A stretch of 50,942 bases of DNA from Lentisphaerota bacterium (GTDB taxonomy: Bacteria; Verrucomicrobiota; Lentisphaeria; Oligosphaerales; JABHEG01). A model generated the notes under the pieces. That model saw only the letters and a program-made list of their open reading frames with translations, was not told the DNA's origin and searched no databases. The stretch covers positions 1-50,942 of the forward strand of contig JABHEG010000389.1 in the NCBI GenBank assembly GCA_018676675.1, read 5' to 3'. This document shows, piece by piece, positions 1-7,802 of this stretch (positions within the stretch are counted from its first letter, which is position 1; each line of letters starts with the position of its first letter). The translations under genes and the position numbers were made by a program.

Positions 1-23
1 AACAGGATGTAAGGTGGTTTCCA

Positions 24-59
24 CAATTGTAAGCCCTTTGCCGAGGTTGCTTACAATTG
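24..59. repeat. Perfect 11-bp inverted repeat, hairpin-forming
   Basis: The arm caattgtaagc (24-34) is matched by its exact reverse complement gcttacaattg (49-59), with a 14-base loop. It lies about 55 bases beyond the stop codon of the minus-strand M28 peptidase gene, so it could be that gene's terminator. No T-run follows on the minus strand, so a Rho-independent terminator is not proven; a protein-binding palindrome is the alternative. Nothing else is recognised in positions 1-114. Confidence 0.5.
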
Positions 60-114
60 CACCGGTTGCCCGCCCGGTGCGGCCATCGGTCGGGAAAAAA
101 ACGGGCGTCTCATT

Positions 115-1074
115 TTACAGGAACACTGAGCTCTGGAGTTCGGTCCAGCCCATGTGGGACCCGAAGCTGTCGAAGTTGGCCATGAACGTCCCGCGTTCGC
201 TGAGTTCGTCACGGTGCCGTCGCACGTAATCCGCACTGCCGACGGAGAGCTGTTCTTCGGCTCCAAAGCTGATGAAACGAATGGTGCGCTTGCGTGCATG
301 AGGGGCGAGAACGCGCGCAGCCTCCAAGATAGCGGCGACGCCGCTCGCATTGTCGTCAGCACCCACGGATCCTGCCTGGGTGTCGTGGTGGCCACCCAGA
401 ACGATCAGGCCTGCTTCCGGGTCAGTTCCGGGTAGCTCGGCCACCACGTTCTGGGAGAGTCCCTCCCGCATTCCGCCGTTGACCTTGAGTCGCGCCGCCA
501 GCGCACCCTCGGACTTCCACCGCCACGCATCCATGTAGGCCACGTTCACGGTAGGTCGGGCCCCCAAGGCACGGGTGTAGGCCGGGAACATGCCGTCGGC
601 CAGGGCTGCCGTTCCGGGGAATCGGATGTCGACGAACAGGAGGAAAGCTGGCTCAGCTTCCATGAGTCGCTGATAGCTTGCACGCGACTCAATGTGACAC
701 CCGAGGTGGACGACGGCCTTCCCGCGAAGGTGTGAGAGATCACGTCGCTGGTACTCCGTGGGGCTCTCGAAGAAGACCAACGGCGCCTCAATGGTCTTGC
801 CATCGGTTCCAGGCGTGTTGCTGAACAATGAGCAGGGGAACGACTGCCAAAGGTCCCCGAACCGGATCTCGAGCGATTCGCTCGTCACGGCTCGTTCGCG
901 GACGGCGAATGTCTCGATATCCGCCTCAATCTCAAGCTCGGCAAAGGCATCCTGCGCATAGGCGGCGGCCGCTTCCTCTTCCGGAGAGCCCGCAAGCCGG
1001 ACCCCGATGTCTACGGTCAGGGACGTGATATGCTTCTCGATCAGCCGTTCGCAGACTGGGGCCAGACTAGACAT
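115..1074 (-). CDS. M28-family metallopeptidase, C-terminally short
   Basis: Predicted zinc aminopeptidase of the M28 family, with no signal peptide. The middle (about residues 90-185) has the position and character of the PA-type insert seen in this family. The metal-site motifs are visible: GGHHD (H229), GADDNASG (D241), the GAEEQ pair (E273/E274, with E273 the expected general base) and NFDSFG (D302). In family members a final histidine ligand lies roughly 80 residues beyond this aspartate. Here the frame stops 17 residues after D302, and the last 114 bases of the window show no continuation. The start is well supported: GGAGG lies six bases before the ATG at 1074. The gene diverges from the HPr-domain gene at 1264. 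Either the gene is truncated and inactive or the missing part was lost by deletion; the family call itself is firm. Confidence 0.8.
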   Translation of the reverse strand: MSSLAPVCERLIEKHITSLTVDIGVRLAGSPEEEAAAAYAQDAFAELEIEADIETFAVRERAVTSESLEIRFGDLWQSFPCSLFSNTPGTDGKTIEAPLVFFESPTEYQRRDLSHLRGKAVVHLGCHIESRASYQRLMEAEPAFLLFVDIRFPGTAALADGMFPAYTRALGARPTVNVAYMDAWRWKSEGALAARLKVNGGMREGLSQNVVAELPGTDPEAGLIVLGGHHDTQAGSVGADDNASGVAAILEAARVLAPHARKRTIRFISFGAEEQLSVGSADYVRRHRDELSERGTFMANFDSFGSHMGWTELQSSVFL

Positions 1075-1263
1075 CGTTTGCCTCCGATTGTAGTGTGTCA
1101 GGGCGGTCTCGACAGGGAGTACTTTGCCGGTTCCTTTCTCGGCTGTCCAGTGTCTGTGGATATCGCGGTCGACGCGAGGTCTCCCGAGGGATGGTCGGCC
1201 GACATCTCAGCCCATGCGGGAGTGGATGTCTGATACCTGCAGACGGCCTGAGGAAAGGTGTCC

Positions 1264-2862
1264 ATGTCAGAAGTCAAGCAAACCAAGGCCGGCGACGGAT
1301 CGAGTGCTGTTCCCCCTGCGGCCACGGTTCCGCTGGTCGACGAGACGGCGCTCAAGCGCGTCGTCTCGAAACGAGCGGCTCAGCTCCTTGGGATTTCTGT
1401 ATTTTTCGACTGCCTCGGCGAAGAGCCGGTGGAGTACACTCGCCCGATATTGGCCTTTGTCTGCGCCGAAGCGACTCAGCTTGAGGAACTCCTGGACGCC
1501 TATGGCGCCGGAGCGAACTCCGAGTGGTTTATTTTTCGAGAGATGGTTGCCTCGGCGAAAGCGTTCTCGGACGTTGCCTACCGGCTGATCCACATCCAGC
1601 ACTCTCTTCCGCGCTACAAACTCCTGCCTATTGCTCAGGACTTTGCCGGTGACCTGCCCAAAGCCCTTGCGTTCGTCACTGAGATCCTCCGCTGTGTCCT
1701 GCTCCGGATGGTTCCTGTAGCCGAAGGACTCCAGCTTGCTTTGCCGGAGCTGATCCCGACAACAGACAGCTTCAGCGATGTGCTTCCCCCCGGCGCCCTC
1801 CCTGGAGACCGCCGCACACGGCATACGGCTACGGCGGAAGAACGCGCCGTTCACCTTGCTACATCATTCCTTGAGGCCGCGGCTGACAGTGACTTCCTGC
1901 ACGTTACCACCGAGACGCCGCCGGAAGAATACGCGAACCTGATTCCCGACCCCATCGGTGAGGAATCGCTCCGTCAGGTTGAGTACAAGTTTCACAACCT
2001 CCAGTCACTCTACGACACCTACATTTCGGACAGCGATACCGAGGAGACCGACGCCAACCTGCCTACCTTGCGTGGGCACGTCAGTGTGATCTTCCACCTT
2101 CTGGAGATCAGCGTGCTGCTCGTCCATTTCTACGAGCGGCATCTCATGCTCTCAGCCACGGACGAGTCCATTCGGGACGAGTGTCCGATCGACTTCGACC
2201 CCTTCCTCACCCGCACGGTCGATTTCTCAATCGTCTATGCCTGTCGATACCTCTATAGCGCCCGTGAGCTTTGCCATGCCATCCTGCGTCGACACGCGAC
2301 GGTGGGCACCATCGAGGTCCCCGTCCCCGCGTATCGCGGCTTTCATGTTCGCCCGTCGACCCTGGTTTCGGCCATTGTCCGGCACTATGGCAGCGATGTC
2401 ACAATGGAGCTCGACGGCGAGACCTACGATGCCGGCAAGGCCATCGCTCTCTTCCGTGCCAACGAGCGAATCAACGCGTGGAAGCGTCGTCAGATTACGG
2501 GTGAAGTGGCACAGACAGCCGCCATCTCAGAGAGCAGAGAGGATGAAGACCTGGGGATAGCTGTGCGGCGGATTGTCCTGGACCTGGCCCAGCGCAACCA
2601 AGTCGTTATCTACGAGCATCCGTTGCCGGTGAAGTCGGCAAGACGGGCCAGAGATCTGCCATTCGAGGAACAGATCCTCAACGAGATCAATCGTCTTCTC
2701 GTCGCGGGGAAGATCGATGTTCGCGGCGAAGTCAGGGTTCGCTTCACGGGGGATGAACGGGTTCTGAATGACCTCAAGATCCTCGCGGAATCCGGTTACT
2801 GCGAGGACGCCTTTGGAAACAACACGCCAATCCCCGCCGAGCTCAGCTACTTGAAGCGGTAG
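1264..2862 (+). CDS. Large soluble protein with embedded HPr-like phosphocarrier domain
   Basis: A 532-residue protein with no signal peptide or membrane segment. Residues about 1-345 are mostly helical and not recognised. Residues about 350-405 match the HPr fold: GFHVRPS aligns with the HPr active-site H-x-R-P (H361, R363, P364), followed by the typical helix, the strand-turn DVTMELDGE and a second amphipathic helix. In HPr of PTS systems this histidine accepts phosphate from EI. The position that usually carries the regulatory serine reads DAGKAIAL, so HPr-kinase regulation looks lost. Residues 410-532 are unrecognised. The ATG at 1264 is preferred over a GTG at 1258 because AGGAAAGG ends five bases before it. 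No EI, EII or HPr kinase gene is nearby. A phosphorylation-dependent regulator is the likeliest role, but function is unknown. Confidence 0.75.
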   Translation: MSEVKQTKAGDGSSAVPPAATVPLVDETALKRVVSKRAAQLLGISVFFDCLGEEPVEYTRPILAFVCAEATQLEELLDAYGAGANSEWFIFREMVASAKAFSDVAYRLIHIQHSLPRYKLLPIAQDFAGDLPKALAFVTEILRCVLLRMVPVAEGLQLALPELIPTTDSFSDVLPPGALPGDRRTRHTATAEERAVHLATSFLEAAADSDFLHVTTETPPEEYANLIPDPIGEESLRQVEYKFHNLQSLYDTYISDSDTEETDANLPTLRGHVSVIFHLLEISVLLVHFYERHLMLSATDESIRDECPIDFDPFLTRTVDFSIVYACRYLYSARELCHAILRRHATVGTIEVPVPAYRGFHVRPSTLVSAIVRHYGSDVTMELDGETYDAGKAIALFRANERINAWKRRQITGEVAQTAAISESREDEDLGIAVRRIVLDLAQRNQVVIYEHPLPVKSARRARDLPFEEQILNEINRLLVAGKIDVRGEVRVRFTGDERVLNDLKILAESGYCEDAFGNNTPIPAELSYLKR

Positions 2863-3012
2863 CGCCGCGACGACATACTGTCTGTCCTGAACGTGAACGA
2901 AGTGCGCCCCGTCGGAGAGACTCCGCGGAAGGTGGTCGCCATCGGGGACACTCGGCCTGCCCAGGATACATGACAGACGGTTGAGACAGAGCATGGAAGG
3001 ACGGAATTGACG

Positions 3013-3582
3013 ATGGAAAAGCGGTATCTGGCGACATTCTTTGCGGCCTTTCTCGCCGCCTGTTTGGCGGCGGGACAACCGAAGCCGGATCCCGGCGGCC
3101 GAGGCAGAGGGGGAAGGGGAGGGAGAAGACGCTCCGGGAAGACGTTCGCCGAAGGAGCAACCCTTGTCTATGTCGAGACGCTTATCCGGAACTTCGATAA
3201 AGATCAGAATATGGTGGTCGACGAGGAGGAGCTGGAGAAGGGCTTCCTCGCCATGCTGGAGAAGCAGGAACAGCGTTGCAGCGCGCTTCTGAGCGTGTTC
3301 GACAAAGACGAGGACGGGGCCCTCAGCAAGGAGGAAAGCCAAGCCTTCAGGGGCTTTGTCTTCGGGCTTGCGGGGTTGCTGCGCTACGATCCCGACGGGA
3401 ACTGGGCGGTGGACGAGACGGAGGCCGACAAGGCATGGGAATCGCTCGGGGGGAGATTCGAGCGACACAACGCGGGGACCATCAGGAAATTCGACAAGGA
3501 CGGCAACGGTGAATTGAGTCCTGAGGAGATCGCGGCCGCTCGGGAGCAGATGCAGGCGTGGAAGGATAAAGGTGGCAAATGA
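3013..3582 (+). CDS. Exported four-EF-hand calcium-binding protein
   Basis: A 189-residue protein beginning with a basic and hydrophobic leader; LAAC at residues 14-17 resembles a lipobox, so it may be a lipoprotein. A Gly/Arg-rich linker follows. Four 12-residue EF-hand loops lie at about 62-73 (DKDQNMVVDEEE), 97-108 (DKDEDGALSKEE), 126-137 (DPDGNWAVDETE) and 161-172 (DKDGNGELSPEE). All keep Asp at positions 1 and 3 and Glu at 12; the first lacks the usual Gly at 6 and the third is also atypical there. A role in binding Ca2+ outside the cytoplasm follows from the family. A TTG at 3007, five bases after AAGGA, is an alternative start. The stop overlaps the next gene's ATG by four bases, and the EF-hand region is clearly paralogous to that gene's C-terminus. 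Confidence 0.85.
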   Translation: MEKRYLATFFAAFLAACLAAGQPKPDPGGRGRGGRGGRRRSGKTFAEGATLVYVETLIRNFDKDQNMVVDEEELEKGFLAMLEKQEQRCSALLSVFDKDEDGALSKEESQAFRGFVFGLAGLLRYDPDGNWAVDETEADKAWESLGGRFERHNAGTIRKFDKDGNGELSPEEIAAAREQMQAWKDKGGK

Positions 3583-4838
3583 AAACAGTGAAGACAGCAA
3601 CATGTTGCCTGGCACTGACCGTTGCCTTGACGGTTGCCACTCACTTGCCGGCTGGTGCCGTGACGCTGGGTGATGTCCTCCGTGAGCACGGCTGGGCCAA
3701 TGTCATCGGGACCTGGGTGGATGCTGACACCGGCGGCGAGGTCGTCAAGATCACGTATGCGTGGCGGTTTCCGGAAACCGTGATCGAGATCACCTCGCGG
3801 TCACAGGAGCGCGAAACCGTGGCCCTGATGGGGCTGAACGCGAAGACGGGTGAAGTGGGCCAGTTCGGGGCTAACAGCCGTGGTGGTGTCCATATGGCTA
3901 AATGGGACGTTGTGGAGGGGGATGCTGTCATCGGGTTGGCAGTTGTGACCGAGAAGGGCAAAGAGGTGAACCTGGAAATCCGTCATCATCGCGTAGACGA
4001 GGATACCATGGTCCTGAGCATTGGGGGACCGAAGCCCACCACGATAAGGATGGTACGGGTCGAGCCGGCTAAGGAGCCTGCCCAGGAGCTGGCCAGGGCG
4101 CCCGCCCAGGAACTCCAGCTTCAGGATGCGGGCATCGATCCCCGGATGATGGGCTTGATCAAGGCCGCTCTCAGCAAGAGGGCTGGAGTCAAAGATGAGC
4201 AGATGGCGGAGGCCTTGGCGGGGATCGTGAAGACCGTCCTCGGAGTACAGGCCCAAGGCGAGGGGTTCGAGATGGGCGCGGGACTCCGGACTCACCTGAA
4301 GGAGGAGGTCGGCCTCACAGACGAGCAGGTCGGCATGGTGACCGGCATCGCGCGTCGCCTGGAATGGGGAAAGAGAGAAGCGAAGCGCAAGAAAGAGGGG
4401 ACATTCACAGAGGGCGACACCGTTGTGTATGTGGAGACATCCGTCCGGAACCTTGACGCAGACGGCAACCTTACCGTGGAGGAAGGCGAGCTCGAGAAAG
4501 GCTTCCTCGGGATGCTCGGGCAGTACGAGGAGTGCCACGGCGTCCTTCTGACGCTCTTCGACAAGAACAAGGATGGAGCCATCGGCAAGGATGAAGGGAA
4601 AGCGGTTCGCGAGTTGGTCTTCAGTGCCCTCGAGATGATGCTCTATGATCAGAATCGTGACGGAAAAGTCGATGATACGGAGGCCGACCAGGCCTGGGAC
4701 AGTGTGGCGGAGCAGATTGAACGACACAACGACGGCATCCTGAGGAGATTCGACCGGAACAAGGATGGCGAGTTGAGCGACGACGAACTCAAGGCCGGGC
4801 GGGCGCGAGCAGGCCAACGGCGTGGACGGGGGAGGTGA
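3579..4838 (+). CDS. Exported EF-hand protein with N-terminal beta-barrel-like domain
   Basis: A 419-residue protein. Signal peptide at residues 1-27, ending near PAGA. Residues 28-160 are a strand-rich domain resembling small lipocalin-like folds. Residues 165-182 are an Ala/Glu/Pro linker. A helical region (185-270) follows, containing two similar helices beginning near KDEQM and TDEQV. Four EF-hand loops sit at 293-304, 328-339, 357-368 and 392-403, all with acidic positions 1 and 12. Residues from about 275 align along their whole length with the upstream gene (shared YVET, GELEKGFL-like, TEAD-AW and ERHN segments), so the pair arose by duplication. The tail is Arg/Gly-rich. The ATGA overlap with the preceding gene implies translational coupling. 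The calcium-binding call is strong; the N-terminal domain's job is unknown. Confidence 0.85.
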   Translation: MKTVKTATCCLALTVALTVATHLPAGAVTLGDVLREHGWANVIGTWVDADTGGEVVKITYAWRFPETVIEITSRSQERETVALMGLNAKTGEVGQFGANSRGGVHMAKWDVVEGDAVIGLAVVTEKGKEVNLEIRHHRVDEDTMVLSIGGPKPTTIRMVRVEPAKEPAQELARAPAQELQLQDAGIDPRMMGLIKAALSKRAGVKDEQMAEALAGIVKTVLGVQAQGEGFEMGAGLRTHLKEEVGLTDEQVGMVTGIARRLEWGKREAKRKKEGTFTEGDTVVYVETSVRNLDADGNLTVEEGELEKGFLGMLGQYEECHGVLLTLFDKNKDGAIGKDEGKAVRELVFSALEMMLYDQNRDGKVDDTEADQAWDSVAEQIERHNDGILRRFDRNKDGELSDDELKAGRARAGQRRGRGR

Positions 4839-4851
4839 CACCTGCCCCCCT

Positions 4852-7800
4852 ATGAGCGAATCCCCCGCTAAACGTATTGCCGGACGCTGTACCACAGCGG
4901 CTGCTCTGATCACGGTAATCGCTGCCGCTTGCCTTGGCCTGTGGTGGTTCAGCAGCCCCAGGACGGCTGAGCAGCTGGAAAAGGCCTTTGCCCGGAGTGG
5001 CTGTCACCAAGTCGCCATCTCCACCGAGCTCCCACAGGGAAGAGCGGGCCAGACCATCGCCTTCACGATCGAGGACCTGCAGGAACACCAGCTCTTCCTG
5101 CGACAGGAGACCGAGAATGGTCACTGGCTCCATATCGATGGGCAAGGCCAGGTCCACACCGCCGCCGGACAGATAGCCGTGATCGAACGGTCCGCGGAGC
5201 TACTCCTCGGGCCGTCCGGAATCGCCTTGTTTGTCGACGACGTCCCCCAGCCCATCGAGGATGAGACGTGGCAGACATTCTGGGTCTCTGCGGCCACCGC
5301 GGACACGCCGCCTAAGGCTGCTGTCATTCCCAAACTCATGGTGAAGGATGATTTTGCACGTGAGGAACTTGAGGTACACCCGTATGCTCGAATCACGGCC
5401 GGTACCGTCGAGCTTTCGCAACGCGGCGGCGGGATGCCCACCACTGCCGCCGAGGAGGCCGACTATAGCTTCCAACGCGCCGTCAACCCGTTCGCACTCC
5501 ACGCCTCCGACAGTGGTCGGCTGACCTACAATGTCCACTCGCCGACGCACTGGGGTGACGTCCACGTCGAAGCGTGCTTTTACTTCGGGATCCCTAAGAC
5601 CGGTCCCGTCGTTGATCGGGGATCACTCCCGACTGACACTGACATGCTTGTCGTCATAGGGCCTGAGGATGGTTTCCAGGCAGCGTTCGGATGGTCGGGT
5701 GCCACCGAGTCCTTTGTTCTGCTGAGCCGTTCAGGAGCCGATCCGTGGTCCTCAATCGCGGCGTGGGAAACGAAGCGCCCGCCTGTCACCAACTGGGTGA
5801 AGATCGCCCTCGAATGTCGACAGGGACACCAAATCGTCGGCTTACTGGACGACGTACCCGTGTTGTCAGCCGAACTGCCCCGTCGACTCCTCGGCCCATT
5901 CCACATCCAGGGAGGCGCCGGCCTGGTCGAATTTGACGATGTAAGGGCCTGGTCGTTGCCGACTCCCGAGCCCGAGGCAACCCCGCTGTTCGTTCGGAGC
6001 CGGCAATTCGCCGGAAAAGCGAGGAAGGACAAGGCCGATCCGGAGGAATTTGATGAATGGGCATCATCCTCGCACGCGTTCAGGAGAGTTCGCTGGCGAG
6101 ACGCTGCGACCCGCACGTCCCGCGCGGCTATCGTCACAGGAGAGCCCATCATCGGCGAGTTCGTCTGTGCGTCTCCCGGGGAGCGCCCCCCCGGTGCTCC
6201 GTCGGGGTTGATGCACTGGATCGCTCTCTACCCTGCCAAACCGGACCGTCCCCTGGACATCCGCAAGCAGGACCCCGTGTGCATGGTCCGGGCGTCTCGT
6301 TCTGATGATTCGTGGACCGTCAAGAGTCGAGAGGACCCGTTCGCCGGTCCGGAGAGTGATCTTACTGAACCCACCCTTGAGGTCGGCCGACAACGCGGGC
6401 GGCTGTGTGTGCGTGCCGCCGGGCGTTGGCTTCCGCTTTCCGGCGTCATTCCGGGAGCAGTCCACTTGGCCATCATCCGGCTACCGAGTTCCAAGGCCCG
6501 TCGGCGTTTCCTGCTCTCCCCGAGTCCGACTCACCACATGATCCGCTGCACAAATCTCGTGCACGAGCTCTTCGAGGATGCCCCCACGGCCTGGAATTGG
6601 GTGGACGGTGCGTTTCGTATGGACTGCCGGTGGGCCTGTCAGGATCAATGGAACTTCATGGCTTGCGGCTCGACCGGTCTCCCCTACATGGCCAGCAAGC
6701 GCGTCTTCACTGGCGACCAGGTACATGAGGCATTCATGTGTCTGCGAGCAACCTTCCCCTGGGACGCCGGGGACACAACCTTCACGTACGATCCGGACAG
6801 TGACCGGGCCAACAAATTCCCGATCCTCCGGGCCGCCAATGCCTGGTACAACCGGCACGATCTGAACATGGCGTTCTGCACCGATGGCAAGAACCCGCTC
6901 TCCGGCTACTGCGTGGTCTTCGGGGGCGAGAACAATACCGTCACACGACTCCTTCGTGCCGGCGTCTCCGTCGCAGAATCCCGCCGGTCGCAGCACTTGT
7001 TCCGGAAAGACGAGTCGTTTATGGTCGTCCACTACCCGTGGTGGCGGCTTACGGTGACCAAGACCGACGCTCGGATTCAGGTTGCTCTCGACGGTGAGCA
7101 GCTCTTTGACTACACCGACCCTGTGCCGATAGAAGGTGGGCACGTGGGCTTCTGGAGTGTCCGGAACGGTTTCGCCATCTCACGAATCTCTTCCATGGCT
7201 GAGAACATCCGCTGGAGGCGGCATGCCTTCTACGCCACTGGGAGCACGCAACAAAGCTGGCAACCGCTCGTTGCCGCCGCGGTCCGCCTTGAAACCGATC
7301 CCGACGGCAGACTGACGACCGTGACGAACACGTTTGGGGGCGGCTTTTTCGCCGTCCGCCAGGTCCCGGATGCCCCCATTGACCTCCGGAAGAGACCACG
7401 CCTTCAACTGCCGTTGCGGCTGGGCCCCGGCGTGCGAGTCAACCTGCACGTGGAGATAGGAGGGAAGCCGTTCATCGTCCGCCTGGGGGACAGTCCTTTG
7501 GAGGGGATGAAGGCCTTCCTCGTCCCCGGTTCCGAGACGGGCGAATGTTTCCAGCTCAGACCGATTTCCGAGTCAACTGTACGCAGGAGACACCTGCTGG
7601 CTGAACTCCCCGGAGACGTGGCGCTTCTCGAGCTGAATCTCCTCAAGGCGTTTCGGGAGCTGGCCGGCGCCGGAGTTGAGCCGCTGCTGACCTGTCTCAC
7701 CATTGGCAACAGCAGCAACGCCGGGTATCTCATGGGCGGGAACGGGGCGAACGAGGCCGACAGTGCCTATCAGGTCGGTGCACCGACGTTCACGGAGTAG
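4852..7800 (+). CDS. Membrane-anchored large protein with concanavalin-like beta-sandwich regions
   Basis: A 982-residue protein with one N-terminal membrane segment (about residues 16-33, ending LGLWWFSS), so probably anchored with the bulk outside the cytoplasm. Two long stretches (about 160-385 and 555-780) have the strand pattern and sentences such as DDFAREE, GGAGLVEFDDVRAW and GGHVGFWSVRNG that are typical of LamG/concanavalin-like sandwich domains related to DUF1080. No catalytic motif is recognised. The start is uncertain: an excellent GGAGGTGA lies 13 bases before the ATG at 4852; a GTG at 4822 overlapping the preceding gene is the alternative. It probably forms an operon with the two EF-hand genes. 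Its stop is only two bases from the stop of the convergent HEAT-DUF1080 gene. Confidence 0.6.
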   Translation: MSESPAKRIAGRCTTAAALITVIAAACLGLWWFSSPRTAEQLEKAFARSGCHQVAISTELPQGRAGQTIAFTIEDLQEHQLFLRQETENGHWLHIDGQGQVHTAAGQIAVIERSAELLLGPSGIALFVDDVPQPIEDETWQTFWVSAATADTPPKAAVIPKLMVKDDFAREELEVHPYARITAGTVELSQRGGGMPTTAAEEADYSFQRAVNPFALHASDSGRLTYNVHSPTHWGDVHVEACFYFGIPKTGPVVDRGSLPTDTDMLVVIGPEDGFQAAFGWSGATESFVLLSRSGADPWSSIAAWETKRPPVTNWVKIALECRQGHQIVGLLDDVPVLSAELPRRLLGPFHIQGGAGLVEFDDVRAWSLPTPEPEATPLFVRSRQFAGKARKDKADPEEFDEWASSSHAFRRVRWRDAATRTSRAAIVTGEPIIGEFVCASPGERPPGAPSGLMHWIALYPAKPDRPLDIRKQDPVCMVRASRSDDSWTVKSREDPFAGPESDLTEPTLEVGRQRGRLCVRAAGRWLPLSGVIPGAVHLAIIRLPSSKARRRFLLSPSPTHHMIRCTNLVHELFEDAPTAWNWVDGAFRMDCRWACQDQWNFMACGSTGLPYMASKRVFTGDQVHEAFMCLRATFPWDAGDTTFTYDPDSDRANKFPILRAANAWYNRHDLNMAFCTDGKNPLSGYCVVFGGENNTVTRLLRAGVSVAESRRSQHLFRKDESFMVVHYPWWRLTVTKTDARIQVALDGEQLFDYTDPVPIEGGHVGFWSVRNGFAISRISSMAENIRWRRHAFYATGSTQQSWQPLVAAAVRLETDPDGRLTTVTNTFGGGFFAVRQVPDAPIDLRKRPRLQLPLRLGPGVRVNLHVEIGGKPFIVRLGDSPLEGMKAFLVPGSETGECFQLRPISESTVRRRHLLAELPGDVALLELNLLKAFRELAGAGVEPLLTCLTIGNSSNAGYLMGGNGANEADSAYQVGAPTFTE

Positions 7801-7802
7801 CC

